From Azonexus hydrophilus (GTDB lineage: Bacteria; Pseudomonadota; Gammaproteobacteria; Burkholderiales; Rhodocyclaceae), in NCBI RefSeq assembly GCF_905120355.1, contig NZ_CAJHOB010000022.1, positions 1 through 33,925 of the forward strand: a stretch of 33,925 bases of DNA, given 5' to 3'. Under the pieces are notes generated by a model, which ran no database searches, was not told the DNA's origin, and saw nothing but the letters and a program-made list of their open reading frames with translations. Below, in pieces: positions 15,947 through 24,808 of this stretch. Position numbers and translations under genes: made by a program. Every line of letters starts with the position of its first letter. Position 1 is the stretch's first letter.

Positions 15947-16703
15947 TCCGGGCTAGATACGCGGAAAGCGCAGCGTGATCGGAAATTTTTGCCCAGAGCC
16001 CGCCCTGATGAATGACCGTATCGTGCACCGCGAACCCCCGCACATAGATGCGGTCCAGACGAAAGAGCGGCAATCCGGCGGGAAAACTGCGGATCGGCCG
16101 GATTTCCGGATGCGAGTCGTGGGTCGTGAACACTTCCCGCAGCCCCAGGCGGCGCGCCAGGTACTTGCCGGCCCGGTCGCGCCAGTCATTGAAATCGCCC
16201 GCGATGATGAGCGGCGCATCGGGATCGTCCAGCGCATCCAGATAACGGGCCAGGGCATCCATCTGCAGACGGCGCGAGACCCCGAACAAGGAGAGATGAA
16301 CACAGACGCAATGCACCGGCGAGCCATCCGCCAGCGCAATCCGGCAATGCAGCAGACCGCGCTTCTCGAACTGCAGATGGGTGACATCCTGATTGTGCGC
16401 GGACAGGATGGGAAACCGCGACAAGATGGCATTGCCATGGTGCCCGTGGTCGTAAATCATGTTCTGGCCATACGCCGCCTGCCAGATTTTCTCGGCCAGA
16501 AACTCGTGCTGTCCGGCGGCAGGCCAGTCCGCACGCCGGGCAGCGTGCTTCATGTGCAGGCCCTGAACTTCCTGCAGAAAGACGATGTCAGGCGCGAGCT
16601 GCTGCAAACGCTCGCGCAGTTCATGCACGACCAGCCGCCGGTTGAACTGGGAAAACCCTTTATGGATGTTGTAGGTAACGACGTGCAGCGGCGGTCGGCT
16701 CAT
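15936..16703 (-). CDS. ybhP: Endonuclease/exonuclease/phosphatase family protein (YbhP-like)
   Basis: This 255-residue protein has the exonuclease III/DNase I-like fold: TYNIHKG near residue 10 (metal-coordinating Asn), FLQEVQ with the catalytic Glu, GDFNDW, and SDHAAL near the C-terminus. E. coli YbhP has 253 residues. The exact substrate is unknown; linkage to cardiolipin synthase suggests a phosphodiester or lipid headgroup, not DNA (inference). ATG 16703 lies 10 bp after the nadA stop. Longer in-frame readings run back through nadA in the wrong frame. It is translated just ahead of clsB. Confidence 0.87.
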   Translation of the reverse strand: MSRPPLHVVTYNIHKGFSQFNRRLVVHELRERLQQLAPDIVFLQEVQGLHMKHAARRADWPAAGQHEFLAEKIWQAAYGQNMIYDHGHHGNAILSRFPILSAHNQDVTHLQFEKRGLLHCRIALADGSPVHCVCVHLSLFGVSRRLQMDALARYLDALDDPDAPLIIAGDFNDWRDRAGKYLARRLGLREVFTTHDSHPEIRPIRSFPAGLPLFRLDRIYVRGFAVHDTVIHQGGLWAKISDHAALSAYLARNET

Positions 16704-16713
16704 GGCTGCCGGA

Positions 16714-17811
16714 TCAGGAGATTTCCAGCATGCGGTCGAGCGCCAGGCGTGCGTTTGCGACCTCGTGCGCCGGCACACGGATCGGATTGACCACCTGCCC
16801 CGCCGCCAGATTCTCCAGCGTCCACGCCAGATGCTGCGGGTCGATGCGCTGCATGGTCGAACACATGCAGACGGTGGTGGCCATGAACTGCACGATCTTG
16901 TTCTGCGGCAGCACTTCCTTGGCCAGGCGGTCGACCAGGTTGAGCTCGGTGCCGACCAGCCAGCGTGTCCCTGGCTCCGATTCCTTGATGGTCTTGACGA
17001 TGTGTTCGGTGGACCCGACGTAATCGGCCGCGGCGCAGACTGCAAAATTGCATTCCGGGTGGGCAATCACCTTGCCTTCCGGGTATTTGGCACGGAACGC
17101 ATCGATCTGTGGTTTCTGGAACATCTGGTGCACCGAGCAATGGCCCTTCCACAGGAGGATGCGCGCCTTCCGGATCTGTTCCGGGGTCAGTCCGCCCATT
17201 TCCAGATCGGGATCCCACACCACCATCTCATCCATGGCAATGCCCAGCTTGTGCCCTGTCCAGCGGCCCAGGTGCTGGTCCGGGAAGAACAGGATCTTGG
17301 GCCGCTGCGCAAACGCCCACTGGGCGATGGTGCCCGCGTTGGAGGACGTGCACACGATACCGCCATGCTCGCCACAAAAAGCTTTCAAATCGGCGGCAGA
17401 GTTGATGTAGGTCACCGGCGTCACCTCCTGCTCCGCTGGCAAGACTGACGACAGCTCACGCCAGCAGCGCTCGACCTTGGCCAGGTTCGCCATGTCGGCC
17501 ATCGAACAGCCCGCCGCGAGATCGGGCAGGATGGCGGTCTGTTGCGGTGCTGTCATCAGGTCCGCCACTTCGGCCATGAAATGCACGCCGCAAAACACCA
17601 CGTACTCGGCATCGGTCTGTGCCGCGAGTTTCGCCAACTTGAGCGAATCGCCGGTCAGGTCCGCGTGTTGATAGACATCGGCACGCTGGTAGTGGTGACA
17701 GAGGATGACGGCTTTTTTGCCCAGCTTGGCACGGGCGGCACGGATGCGCTCCTGACAGTCGGCATCGGAAAGCGAGTTGAACTGGGAAAAGGGAATCGGT
17801 ACGTTGTGCAT
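16714..17811 (-). CDS. nadA: Quinolinate synthase NadA
   Basis: The 365-residue enzyme condenses iminoaspartate with dihydroxyacetone phosphate to quinolinate, the precursor of NAD. Conserved segments are HHYQRADVYQHADLTGDSLKLA near 39-60, FCGVHFMAEVA, PDLAAGCSMADM and the HPECNFAVC block. Candidates for the three [4Fe-4S] ligands are C102, C225 and C315/C317. I chose ATG 17811, where the family begins; the in-frame upstream part runs into the rhodanese gene. It lies 22 bp after the rhodanese gene and 10 bp before ybhP, in one minus-strand operon. NadB is not in the window. Confidence 0.94.
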   Translation of the reverse strand: MHNVPIPFSQFNSLSDADCQERIRAARAKLGKKAVILCHHYQRADVYQHADLTGDSLKLAKLAAQTDAEYVVFCGVHFMAEVADLMTAPQQTAILPDLAAGCSMADMANLAKVERCWRELSSVLPAEQEVTPVTYINSAADLKAFCGEHGGIVCTSSNAGTIAQWAFAQRPKILFFPDQHLGRWTGHKLGIAMDEMVVWDPDLEMGGLTPEQIRKARILLWKGHCSVHQMFQKPQIDAFRAKYPEGKVIAHPECNFAVCAAADYVGSTEHIVKTIKESEPGTRWLVGTELNLVDRLAKEVLPQNKIVQFMATTVCMCSTMQRIDPQHLAWTLENLAAGQVVNPIRVPAHEVANARLALDRMLEIS

Positions 17812-17833
17812 GGTGTGTCTGTATCCGTAAGAA

Positions 17834-18286
17834 TCAACCCTGGTGCCAGGGTAAGCCGGCATGGCGCCAGCCGCCAATCTTGTTGCGCTGGCCACGGGCA
17901 TCGCGGTCGCCCTCGAAACCTTCCAGGACGTTGTAACAGTTGGTATAACCCAGCTCGCTGGCCTGCGCCGCCGCCGCAATCGAACGCACTCCGCTGCGGC
18001 AGATGAACATCACCAGCGCTTCGGGATCGACCTGGCGGCGCAGCTCGGCGGCGAAATGCGGATTGCGCCCGCCGCCGGGATACTGGTTCCACTCAATCTC
18101 GACCGCCCCGGGAATGCGTCCCACCCAGTCCCATTCGGCGCGCGTGCGCACATCCACCAGCCGCGCCCCGGGTGCCGACGCCCATAACTCGGCGCATTCA
18201 CACGGCGTCAGCTCCCCTGCGTAGGGACGCTCCAGATCACGCCCCCGGATTTGTGCAATTTCGAGTATTTCCCTCAGTCGGCCCAT
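17834..18286 (-). CDS. Single-domain rhodanese-like sulfurtransferase
   Basis: This 150-residue protein holds one rhodanese domain with the active-site loop CRSGVRS (C96) and the usual LVDVRTRAEWDWVGRIPGA segment. Such proteins carry sulfane sulfur as a cysteine persulfide. It heads the operon with nadA, whose product needs an iron-sulfur cluster, so a role in sulfur supply is plausible but not shown. ATG 18286 is 45 bp from the divergent CDF gene. TATACT (18315-18320 on the minus strand) is a possible -10 element without a good -35. Confidence 0.85.
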   Translation of the reverse strand: MGRLREILEIAQIRGRDLERPYAGELTPCECAELWASAPGARLVDVRTRAEWDWVGRIPGAVEIEWNQYPGGGRNPHFAAELRRQVDPEALVMFICRSGVRSIAAAAQASELGYTNCYNVLEGFEGDRDARGQRNKIGGWRHAGLPWHQG

Positions 18287-18331
18287 GATAGTCACTGCTA
18301 AAATCGAGGCCGACAGTATAGGACAGTCTGC

Positions 18332-19498
18332 ATGCCTGCCGTTCAACCCACCCCGCCCCACCCCGACAAACTGCGCGCAGGTGAAGCACAACGCGCCACC
18401 TGGATCAGCGTCTGGGTCAATTTGCTGCTGACCGGCGTGCAGATGCTGGTCGGTTGGCTGGCGCATTCGCAGTCGCTGGTCGCGCATGGCCTGCATTCGC
18501 TCTCCGACCTGCTCTCCGATTTCCTCGTGCTGTGGGCCAGCCATCAGGGCGCCCAACCCGCCGATGGCCAGCATCCGTACGGTCACGCCCGCATCGAAAC
18601 CGCCGCCACCCTGCTGCTGGGCGTCTCGCTAATCGCCGTTGGCGGCGGCATCATGTGGCAATCTGGACAGCAGCTAGCCAGCGGCATCGGCGCCGAGCCC
18701 GTCGGCTGGCTGGCTTTCTGGATCGCCATCCTGACCGTGATCGCCAAAGAAGGGCTGTATCGCTACCTGAATCACGTTGCCCGTCGCCTGCGTTCGCCAC
18801 TACTCACCGCCAACGCCCTGCACTCACGCGCCGACGCCGCATCGGCGCTGGTCGTGGTAGTCGGCATTGGCGGCGCACTATTCGGCTGGATTTTCCTCGA
18901 CGCACTGGCGGCCGTGCTGATGGGTTTCATGATTCTCAAGATGGGGGCCGGGCTTGCGCTCGAAGCACTGCGCGAACTGATCGATACCGGCCTCGACGAA
19001 ACCCGGGTCGAAACCCTCCGCGCCATCCTGCTCGCCAGTCATGGCGTGCGCGGCGTGCATGAACTGCGCACCCGCCGCATGGCGCATCAGGTGCTGGTCG
19101 ATGTGCACATCCAGGTTGATCCCCGCATCAGCGTTTCCGAAGGCCATCAGATCGCCGAAGCAGCCCGTGCAGCCGTCCTTGCGGCCCAGGACGATGTCCT
19201 CGATGTGCTGGTGCACGTCGACCCGGAAGTCGGCGACGCTGCCGACATGGCCGCCGGCCAGTTGCCCAGCCGCGAAATCCTGGTCCCGCAACTGGAGCGG
19301 TTGTTCGCCGATCTTCCCCGCCCGGAACGGATGATCCTGCACTATCTCGATGGGCAGATCGAGATCGATCTCTATTTCGCCGCCAGCCGCCTGGAAGACC
19401 CGGACATTTCCGGACAAATCGAAGCGCGTTTCAGCGAACGCGCCCGCGCCGAGCCGCTGATCCGTACCCTGCGCTTCAATTTCGTGGTCACGCCGTAG
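18332..19498 (+). CDS. Cation diffusion facilitator family metal transporter
   Basis: The protein has 388 residues: an N-terminal six-helix membrane domain (about 22-215) and a long cytoplasmic C-terminus (about 220-388). The transport-site pairs are D59/D63 (HSLSDLLSD) and H165/D169 (HSRAD), the arrangement of FieF and Mn/Zn/Fe exporters. The C-terminal domain contains the ferredoxin-like CDF regulatory fold (VHELRTRRMAHQVLVDVHIQV, EGHQIAE) and then about 90 extra residues. The metal is not certain. TAAAAT at 18299-18304 may be the -10 element. It diverges from the rhodanese operon. Confidence 0.9.
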   Translation: MPAVQPTPPHPDKLRAGEAQRATWISVWVNLLLTGVQMLVGWLAHSQSLVAHGLHSLSDLLSDFLVLWASHQGAQPADGQHPYGHARIETAATLLLGVSLIAVGGGIMWQSGQQLASGIGAEPVGWLAFWIAILTVIAKEGLYRYLNHVARRLRSPLLTANALHSRADAASALVVVVGIGGALFGWIFLDALAAVLMGFMILKMGAGLALEALRELIDTGLDETRVETLRAILLASHGVRGVHELRTRRMAHQVLVDVHIQVDPRISVSEGHQIAEAARAAVLAAQDDVLDVLVHVDPEVGDAADMAAGQLPSREILVPQLERLFADLPRPERMILHYLDGQIEIDLYFAASRLEDPDISGQIEARFSERARAEPLIRTLRFNFVVTP

Positions 19499-19577
19499 CG
19501 CGGCATACCTTGGTCCGCCGCAGCTTTTCGGGTAATTTAGCGGGTTTGCAGCATCTGCCGCCTGAAGAGAGACCAAT

Positions 19578-20948
19578 ATGACACCGTTGCGCATCAACCT
19601 GGAACAAGACGAGATCCCGACCCACTGGTACAACGTCGTCGCCGACATGGCCCAGCCGCCGCTGCCGCCGCTCGGACCGGACGGCAATCCGGTCGCACCG
19701 GAAGCCATGGGCGCGATTTTCCCGGGGCCCATCCTGGAACAGGAAATGAGCAGCGAGCGCTGGATCGCCATTCCGGATGAAGTCCGCCAGATTTATGCGC
19801 AATGGCGCCCCACCCCCCTCTGCCGGGCATTGCGGCTGGAGCAGATGCTAGGCACCCCGGCCAAGATTTTCTTCAAATACGAAGGCGGCTCCCCCGCTGG
19901 TTCGCACAAACCCAATTCCGCCGTGCCGCAGGCCTATTACAACAAGCTGGCCGGCACCAAAAAGCTGACCACCGAAACCGGCGCTGGCCAGTGGGGCTCG
20001 TCGATTGCCTACGCCGGCCAGATGTTCGATCTGCCGGTGCGTGTATTCATGGTCAATGTCAGCTACCAGCAGAAGCCCTTCCGCCGTTCCATGATGCAGA
20101 CCTGGGGCGCCGAAGTGTTCGCCAGCCCGACCAATTTCACCAACGCCGGCCGTGCCGCCCTCGCCGCCGATCCCAACTGTCAGGGCTCACTCGGCCTGGC
20201 CATTTCGGAAGCCGTGGAAGAAGCGGCCGCCGACCCGCACACCTGCTACACCCTGGGCTCGGTGCTCAATCACGTGATCCTGCACCAGTCGATCGTCGGC
20301 CTGGAAGCAAAGAAACAGTTCGAGAAAATCGGCCTCTATCCGGACGTCGTGTTCGGCCCCTGCGGCGGCGGCTCCAGCTTCGGCGGCATTGCCTTTCCGT
20401 TCCTCGCCGACCGCGCTGCCGGCGACAAACGGGCGGAAAAACTGCGCCTGGTCGCAGTCGAACCGACTTCCTGCCCGACCCTGACCAAGGGCGCCTACGC
20501 TTATGACTACGGCGATTCATCCGGCTACACGCCGATCATGAAGATGTACACCCTCGGGCACGATTTCATGCCCCCCGGCATCCATGCCGGCGGCCTGCGC
20601 TACCACGGCGCCTCGCCCCTGGTCTCGCAGCTGTTCCACGAACAGCAACTGGAGGCGGTCGCCGTGCCGCAAATCGGCACTTTCGAGGCTGGCGTGCAGT
20701 TTGCTCGTGCCGAAGGCATCATCCCCGCCCCCGAGTCCTGCCACGCCATCCGTGCAGCCATCGACGAAGCCTTGCGCTGCAAGGCCACTGGCGAGGAAAA
20801 AACCATCCTCTTCTGCCTGACCGGCCACGGCCATTTCGACATGGCGTCCTACGACAAATTTTTCAGCGGCAAGCTGGAAGATTACGAGTACCCGGCCGAA
20901 GCCATCGTCGAATCGCTGCAGCATCTCCCCCTGAAGCATCTGGACTGA
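19578..20948 (+). CDS. trpB2: TrpB2-type tryptophan synthase beta-like protein
   Basis: This 456-residue PLP enzyme belongs to the TrpB2 group (longer N-terminus, about 450 residues), not to canonical TrpB of about 400. The PLP lysine is K111 in GSHKPNSA, the catalytic region continues TTETGAGQWG, and the phosphate-binding loop is GPCGGGSSFGG. TrpB2 proteins convert serine and indole, or a serine-like substrate, to tryptophan without TrpA. No trpA or other trp gene is adjacent. A GAAGAGAG stretch lies 7 nt before ATG 19578. It is followed at 9 bp by the SPOR gene, so they are likely cotranscribed. Phosphoserine sulfhydrylase-like activity is an alternative. Confidence 0.9.
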   Translation: MTPLRINLEQDEIPTHWYNVVADMAQPPLPPLGPDGNPVAPEAMGAIFPGPILEQEMSSERWIAIPDEVRQIYAQWRPTPLCRALRLEQMLGTPAKIFFKYEGGSPAGSHKPNSAVPQAYYNKLAGTKKLTTETGAGQWGSSIAYAGQMFDLPVRVFMVNVSYQQKPFRRSMMQTWGAEVFASPTNFTNAGRAALAADPNCQGSLGLAISEAVEEAAADPHTCYTLGSVLNHVILHQSIVGLEAKKQFEKIGLYPDVVFGPCGGGSSFGGIAFPFLADRAAGDKRAEKLRLVAVEPTSCPTLTKGAYAYDYGDSSGYTPIMKMYTLGHDFMPPGIHAGGLRYHGASPLVSQLFHEQQLEAVAVPQIGTFEAGVQFARAEGIIPAPESCHAIRAAIDEALRCKATGEEKTILFCLTGHGHFDMASYDKFFSGKLEDYEYPAEAIVESLQHLPLKHLD

Positions 20949-20957
20949 GGCCGGGTG

Positions 20958-21656
20958 ATGCGCGTCCTGATTTTCCTGCTCGTTCTTGCCAACCTCCTGT
21001 TCTACGCGTTTAGCCACGGCCTGTTCGGCAGCGAGGTGAGCAACGAAGCGGCCAACCTGCAGGAAATCAACCCGCAGCAGGTCCGCATTCTCAGCCGCGG
21101 CGAACCGCCGGCCGGGGATGCGCCGCCGGCGGCCGAGCCGGCAACGGACGCAGCGGAACTGGCGCCAGTGGCCTCCCGCCAGGAGCAGCCCGCTGTCTGC
21201 CTGCAAGCATCCGCGCTGCCCGAGGGCGAGCGGGCGGCGCTGCAGATCCTCATCAGCACGAAATTTCCCGGCTTCACCCTGCAAGAAATTCCGGCACCGG
21301 CGCACAGCTGGTGGGTCTATATCCCACCGCTCGCCGACCGCATCAAGGCCGACAAAAAAGCACAGGAACTGAAGGGGCTGGGCGTCGCCGACTACTTCAT
21401 CGTGCAGGAGGGTGCGCAGCGCCACGCCATTTCCCTCGGCATCTTCAGCAGTGAAAAAAGCGCCAGCGACCACCTGGTGCAGTTGCGCAAACAAGGCGTA
21501 CGCTCAGCGGTCATGACCGCGCGCCCGGACAAGAATGACACCCCCAAAGTCCGCCTGCGCGGCCCCGCCGAGCAATTACCGGAATTTCGCAGCGCGCTGG
21601 CCGAGATCATTGCAGCGGAAACCTTGCCCCAGTTTCAGGAGATCAACTGTCGGTGA
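20958..21656 (+). CDS. Membrane-anchored SPOR domain protein
   Basis: The product has 232 residues. A single N-terminal membrane helix (residues 2-22, MRVLIFLLVLANLLFYAFSH) is followed by a Pro/Ala-rich linker to about residue 80. A C-terminal SPOR-like domain runs at about 115-195 (SWWVYIPPLADRIKADKKAQEL to GVRSAVMTAR). SPOR domains bind denuded peptidoglycan at division sites, so a role in cell-wall turnover is likely. I chose ATG 20958; an adjacent in-frame GTG at 20955 is equally close to GAGG. Its stop overlaps the coaE GTG start. It lacks an obvious catalytic domain. Confidence 0.78.
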   Translation: MRVLIFLLVLANLLFYAFSHGLFGSEVSNEAANLQEINPQQVRILSRGEPPAGDAPPAAEPATDAAELAPVASRQEQPAVCLQASALPEGERAALQILISTKFPGFTLQEIPAPAHSWWVYIPPLADRIKADKKAQELKGLGVADYFIVQEGAQRHAISLGIFSSEKSASDHLVQLRKQGVRSAVMTARPDKNDTPKVRLRGPAEQLPEFRSALAEIIAAETLPQFQEINCR

Positions 21657-22288
21657 ATGCCACCCGCCTGCCCCCTTATTGCGTTGGGCTGACGGGCGGC
21701 ATCGGCAGCGGAAAAAGTACGGTTGCCGCGCATTTCGTACGCCTTGGCGCCGATCTGATCGACACCGATGCCATCGCCCGTCAGCTGACAGCCCCTGGCG
21801 GTGCCGCCCTGCCACAACTGTGCGCCGCTTTTGGCCAAAACATCCTGACTGCCGATGGCGCGCTCGATCGAGCGGCCATGCGCCAGCGCGTCTTCAGCGA
21901 TCCTGCCGCACGCCAGCGTCTGGAAGCCATCCTCCACCCGCGCATTCGTGAGCTGGCCCTGGCCCGCAGCCAGGCCAGTCAGGCGCCCTATGTATTGTTC
22001 GATGTCCCCCTGCTGGCCGAATCACCGGCTTGGCAGGCACACTGCGCACGCATTCTGGTCGTGGATTGCCCGATAGAACTGCAAATCAGCCGGGTCATGG
22101 CGCGCAACGGCCTGCCGCGCGCAGAGGTCGAACGCATCTTGGCCAGCCAGGCCAGCCGCGCCCAGCGACTGGCCATTGCCGACGACGTGATCGACAACAG
22201 CGGTGACCGCCCCCACCTAGAAGCGCAAATCCCACCCTTGCACCAGCATTACCTGCGCGCAGCCCTGACCCGAGTGGCGAGAAAATAA
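21653..22288 (+). CDS. coaE: Dephospho-CoA kinase
   Basis: This enzyme performs the last step of coenzyme A synthesis. It has 211 residues with the P-loop TGGIGSGKST at 14-23, DTDAIARQL after it, and the lid segment RVMARNGLPRAEVERILASQ. The GTG start at 21653 overlaps the SPOR gene stop (GTGA). In related genomes coaE follows pilBCD and precedes zapD; here the pilus genes are absent and trpB2-SPOR takes their place, while zapD still follows after 136 bp. Confidence 0.93.
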   Translation: MNATRLPPYCVGLTGGIGSGKSTVAAHFVRLGADLIDTDAIARQLTAPGGAALPQLCAAFGQNILTADGALDRAAMRQRVFSDPAARQRLEAILHPRIRELALARSQASQAPYVLFDVPLLAESPAWQAHCARILVVDCPIELQISRVMARNGLPRAEVERILASQASRAQRLAIADDVIDNSGDRPHLEAQIPPLHQHYLRAALTRVARK

Positions 22289-22424
22289 GCTCAGATAACC
22301 CATTGAGATTTACTCCCAATTCGTTCAGAATAAAAGGGATTTATCGAACAAGATCGGCTGCCCACCATCGCCAGAGGCAGCCTCCATCGACCTTATATAC
22401 GCCCTGCGGCGCGCGAATCCTCGA

Positions 22425-23183
22425 GTGATCACCTACGAATACCCGTTCAATGAGCGTATCCGCACGCTCCTGCGTCTCGAAGACCTGTTCGAGAAAGCGG
22501 CGTATTTCATCCAGGCTGACGGTCGCCTCGAACATCACGCGGCCCTGGCCACCTTGTTCGAAATCCTGGAAACAGCCGGGCGCGCCGATCTCAAGATGGA
22601 TCTGCTGCAGGAACTGGAGCGGCAGCGCCAGACCCTGCTGTCGTTTCGCAACAACCCGGAAATTTCCGAAGAAGCCCTCTCTGGCGCCCTGTACGAAATC
22701 GAACAATCCTCGGCCGCATTACTGGCCACCAACGGCAAGGTCGGCCAGCACCTGCGCGACAACGACTGGCTGATGAGCATCAAGAGCCGCGTCGCCATTC
22801 CCGGCGGCGTCTGCGAATTCGATCTCCCCTCCTATCACTGGTGGCTGCACCGTGCAGTGGAAACGCGTCGCACCGACCTGGAAACCTGGAGCAAACCCCT
22901 GTTCGCGCTGCGCGATGCCGCCGCCATCGTCCTCCGCCTGCTGCGCTCCAGCGGTCGACCCCAGAACCACCTGGCCAAACTCGGCCAATTCCAGCTCAAT
23001 CTGGGCGGCACCTCTGCCCAGATGGTCCGCGTCGAACTCGACAGCGGCGAGGCCGCCGTACCGGAAGTCAGCGCCAACAAGTACTTCCTCAACATCCGCT
23101 TCACCCGCCCGCCGGTCAACGAGATCAAGGCACGCAGCTGCGACCACGACGTTTCCTTCGCCCTGACCTTCTGCAACCTCTGA
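22425..23183 (+). CDS. zapD: Cell division protein ZapD
   Basis: This 252-residue protein (E. coli ZapD has 247) crosslinks FtsZ filaments at the division ring. It begins MITYEYPFNERIRTLLRLEDLF, the conserved ZapD N-terminus. The helical first half is followed by a beta-rich domain with LPSYHWWLHR and ending ANKYFLNIRFT and DVSFALTFCNL. It starts at GTG 22425 with no strong Shine-Dalgarno site. Upstream 22289-22424 holds AT-richer sequence with TTATAT at 22393-22398, a possible weak -10. It converges on msrAB with only 10 bp between stops. Confidence 0.92.
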   Translation: MITYEYPFNERIRTLLRLEDLFEKAAYFIQADGRLEHHAALATLFEILETAGRADLKMDLLQELERQRQTLLSFRNNPEISEEALSGALYEIEQSSAALLATNGKVGQHLRDNDWLMSIKSRVAIPGGVCEFDLPSYHWWLHRAVETRRTDLETWSKPLFALRDAAAIVLRLLRSSGRPQNHLAKLGQFQLNLGGTSAQMVRVELDSGEAAVPEVSANKYFLNIRFTRPPVNEIKARSCDHDVSFALTFCNL

Positions 23184-23193
23184 GCAACCGGAC

Positions 23194-24519
23194 TCAGCGC
23201 CGCTTGTCACCAGCGGCACTAGCATCCGGCACAAATTTCAACACCTTGCCATTGATGCAGTAGCGTTTGCCGCTAGGCGGCGGACCGTCATCAAACACGT
23301 GCCCCAGATGAATGCCTGAGCTGGCGCTGCGCACTTCGGTGCGCACCATGCCATGCGAACGATCCGGATGCAGAGTGATAGCCCCAGGCAACGGCTGGAA
23401 AAAACTGGGCCAGCCGCTGCCGCTGTCAAATTTGCTGTCCGTGCGGAACAACGCCACCCCACTGACAGGATCGACAAAAGTGCCGGGGCGTTTTTCATCC
23501 AGATGCGAACCCGTAAACGGGCGTTCGGTGCCTTGTTCAAAGGCAATCCGCCGTTGTTCCGGCGTCAGCAGCTGCCCACCCAGCCAGCGCCAGAAGGCGG
23601 CGCGATCACCGTCGTAGCCGGTATAGCGCGACACCTCCAGAGCCTGTTCGAACAACACGATGGTCGGCGTGGCGAACAACGCCTTTTCCAGCGTCCAGCC
23701 CGCCGGGGGCTGCGCACTCAGACTGCGCGCAACGGGCACATCGGCCTGCCAGCGGGCCAGAATCTCTGTCGCAAACTTTCGGCAAAAGCCGCACTCTTCC
23801 GCCTCGAAAACGATCAATTGCCGGCGGGTATTCAGCGTTGCCGGATCAAGCGCCGCCGGTACCGGTTTCGCCTCTGCGGTAGCCGGGGCGGCCACGCCCG
23901 GATAGGCCACCCCGGTGCCCCCCAGGCCGCAATAGCCGTTGGGGTTTTTCTGCAGGTAATCCTGGTGCTCATCCTCCGCCCGCGTGTAATTGCGGAGCGG
24001 TGCGATTTCCGTGGTGATTGCCGGGAAACCGGCACGTGCCAGTGCTCCCTGGTAAACCTCCCGGGTTTTCAGCGCAATTTTTTGCTGGGCGGCATCGGCG
24101 TAATAGATTGCGCTGCGGTAATTGCTGCCCCGATCGTTCCCCTGCCGGTCGCCCTGGGTCGGGTCGTGGTTTTCCCAGAAATGCGCCAATACGCGTTCCA
24201 GGCTCACCTGTTGGGGGTCGAACCGCACCTTGACCACTTCAGCGTGGTTGCGCTCCTTGCTCAAACCACGCTGGAGGCGCGTTTCCGTCGTCAACACCTG
24301 ACGGTAGGTCGTATTGACGCTATCTCCGCCGGCATACCCGCTTTCCACGTCGAGTACGCCCGGCAACTGCGCCATACGCCTTTCCGCGCCCCAGAAACAG
24401 CCCATCCCGAGAACGATGCTCTCCATTTTCTTCTCCTTAGCCACCACATATCCTGCCGGAGCCGCCAGCAAACAACCCGCCAGCCCGAGGTATCCCATCA
24501 ATCGGATCAAACTTCGCAT
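23194..24519 (-). CDS. msrAB: Lipoprotein MsrA-thioredoxin-MsrB fusion
   Basis: This 441-residue repair enzyme reduces both S- and R-methionine sulfoxide. Order: a signal with lipobox LAGC (C16), MsrA at about 34-205 (catalytic C41 in GCFWGAE, resolving C197 in GYCGLGG), a thioredoxin-like segment with CGFC (C243/C246), and MsrB at about 315-430 (catalytic C421 in [15 protein letters not shown]). The Neisseria PilB fusion has thioredoxin first, so the middle position is unusual. MsrB lacks the zinc cysteines and has Ser368 where GCGWPSF usually has the resolving Cys. MsrA has Ala205 where E. coli has a third Cys. The MsrA domain also carries extra residues around 75-92. AGGAG precedes ATG 24519. 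It lies between zapD and yacG, which are often adjacent elsewhere. Confidence 0.9.
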   Translation of the reverse strand: MRSLIRLMGYLGLAGCLLAAPAGYVVAKEKKMESIVLGMGCFWGAERRMAQLPGVLDVESGYAGGDSVNTTYRQVLTTETRLQRGLSKERNHAEVVKVRFDPQQVSLERVLAHFWENHDPTQGDRQGNDRGSNYRSAIYYADAAQQKIALKTREVYQGALARAGFPAITTEIAPLRNYTRAEDEHQDYLQKNPNGYCGLGGTGVAYPGVAAPATAEAKPVPAALDPATLNTRRQLIVFEAEECGFCRKFATEILARWQADVPVARSLSAQPPAGWTLEKALFATPTIVLFEQALEVSRYTGYDGDRAAFWRWLGGQLLTPEQRRIAFEQGTERPFTGSHLDEKRPGTFVDPVSGVALFRTDSKFDSGSGWPSFFQPLPGAITLHPDRSHGMVRTEVRSASSGIHLGHVFDDGPPPSGKRYCINGKVLKFVPDASAAGDKRR

Positions 24520-24612
24520 ATCTCTCTCCTGCTCCTGCACAATCAACTGTCGCTGGTCTTTGAGCCGGCTGCCGAGTAATAATTCCCGCCTTTGCTGTCC
24601 TGGATTTCCATC

Positions 24613-24807
24613 ATGTCCTCATCTCCCCGTCAGGTGCGCTGTCCGCAATGCGGCAACAACGCGCCTTGGTCCACCGACAACCCATGGCGGCCATTTTGCT
24701 GCGAACGCTGCAAGCAAATCGATCTGGGCGCCTGGGCTAACGACAGTTACAGTATCGCGGGCCAGGCAGCATCAGCTGACGACAGCCCACCCGCCCGCGA
24801 CGACTGA
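24613..24807 (+). CDS. yacG: DNA gyrase inhibitor YacG
   Basis: This 64-residue zinc protein has the four-cysteine pattern CPQCG and FCCERCK, followed by the YacG motif [14 protein letters not shown]. YacG binds GyrB and inhibits gyrase. I chose ATG 24613, which gives the usual family start; a TTG at 24592 is in frame but adds residues not seen in the family. Its stop is one base from the stop of the opposite Nudix/ThiE gene. Confidence 0.9.
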   Translation: MSSSPRQVRCPQCGNNAPWSTDNPWRPFCCERCKQIDLGAWANDSYSIAGQAASADDSPPARDD

Positions 24808-24808
24808 G

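Noticed and set aside
14789..16015. Long open frame on the plus strand (about 408 codons)
   Set aside because: It lies antisense to clsB, which has both HKD motifs. The frame has an unusual His/Gln/Arg-rich composition and no recognisable domain.
23179..23217. Two small hairpins at the zapD/msrAB convergence as a terminator
   Set aside because: Stems of 5 and 6 bp without a T-run, lying in coding 3' ends; not strong enough to call.
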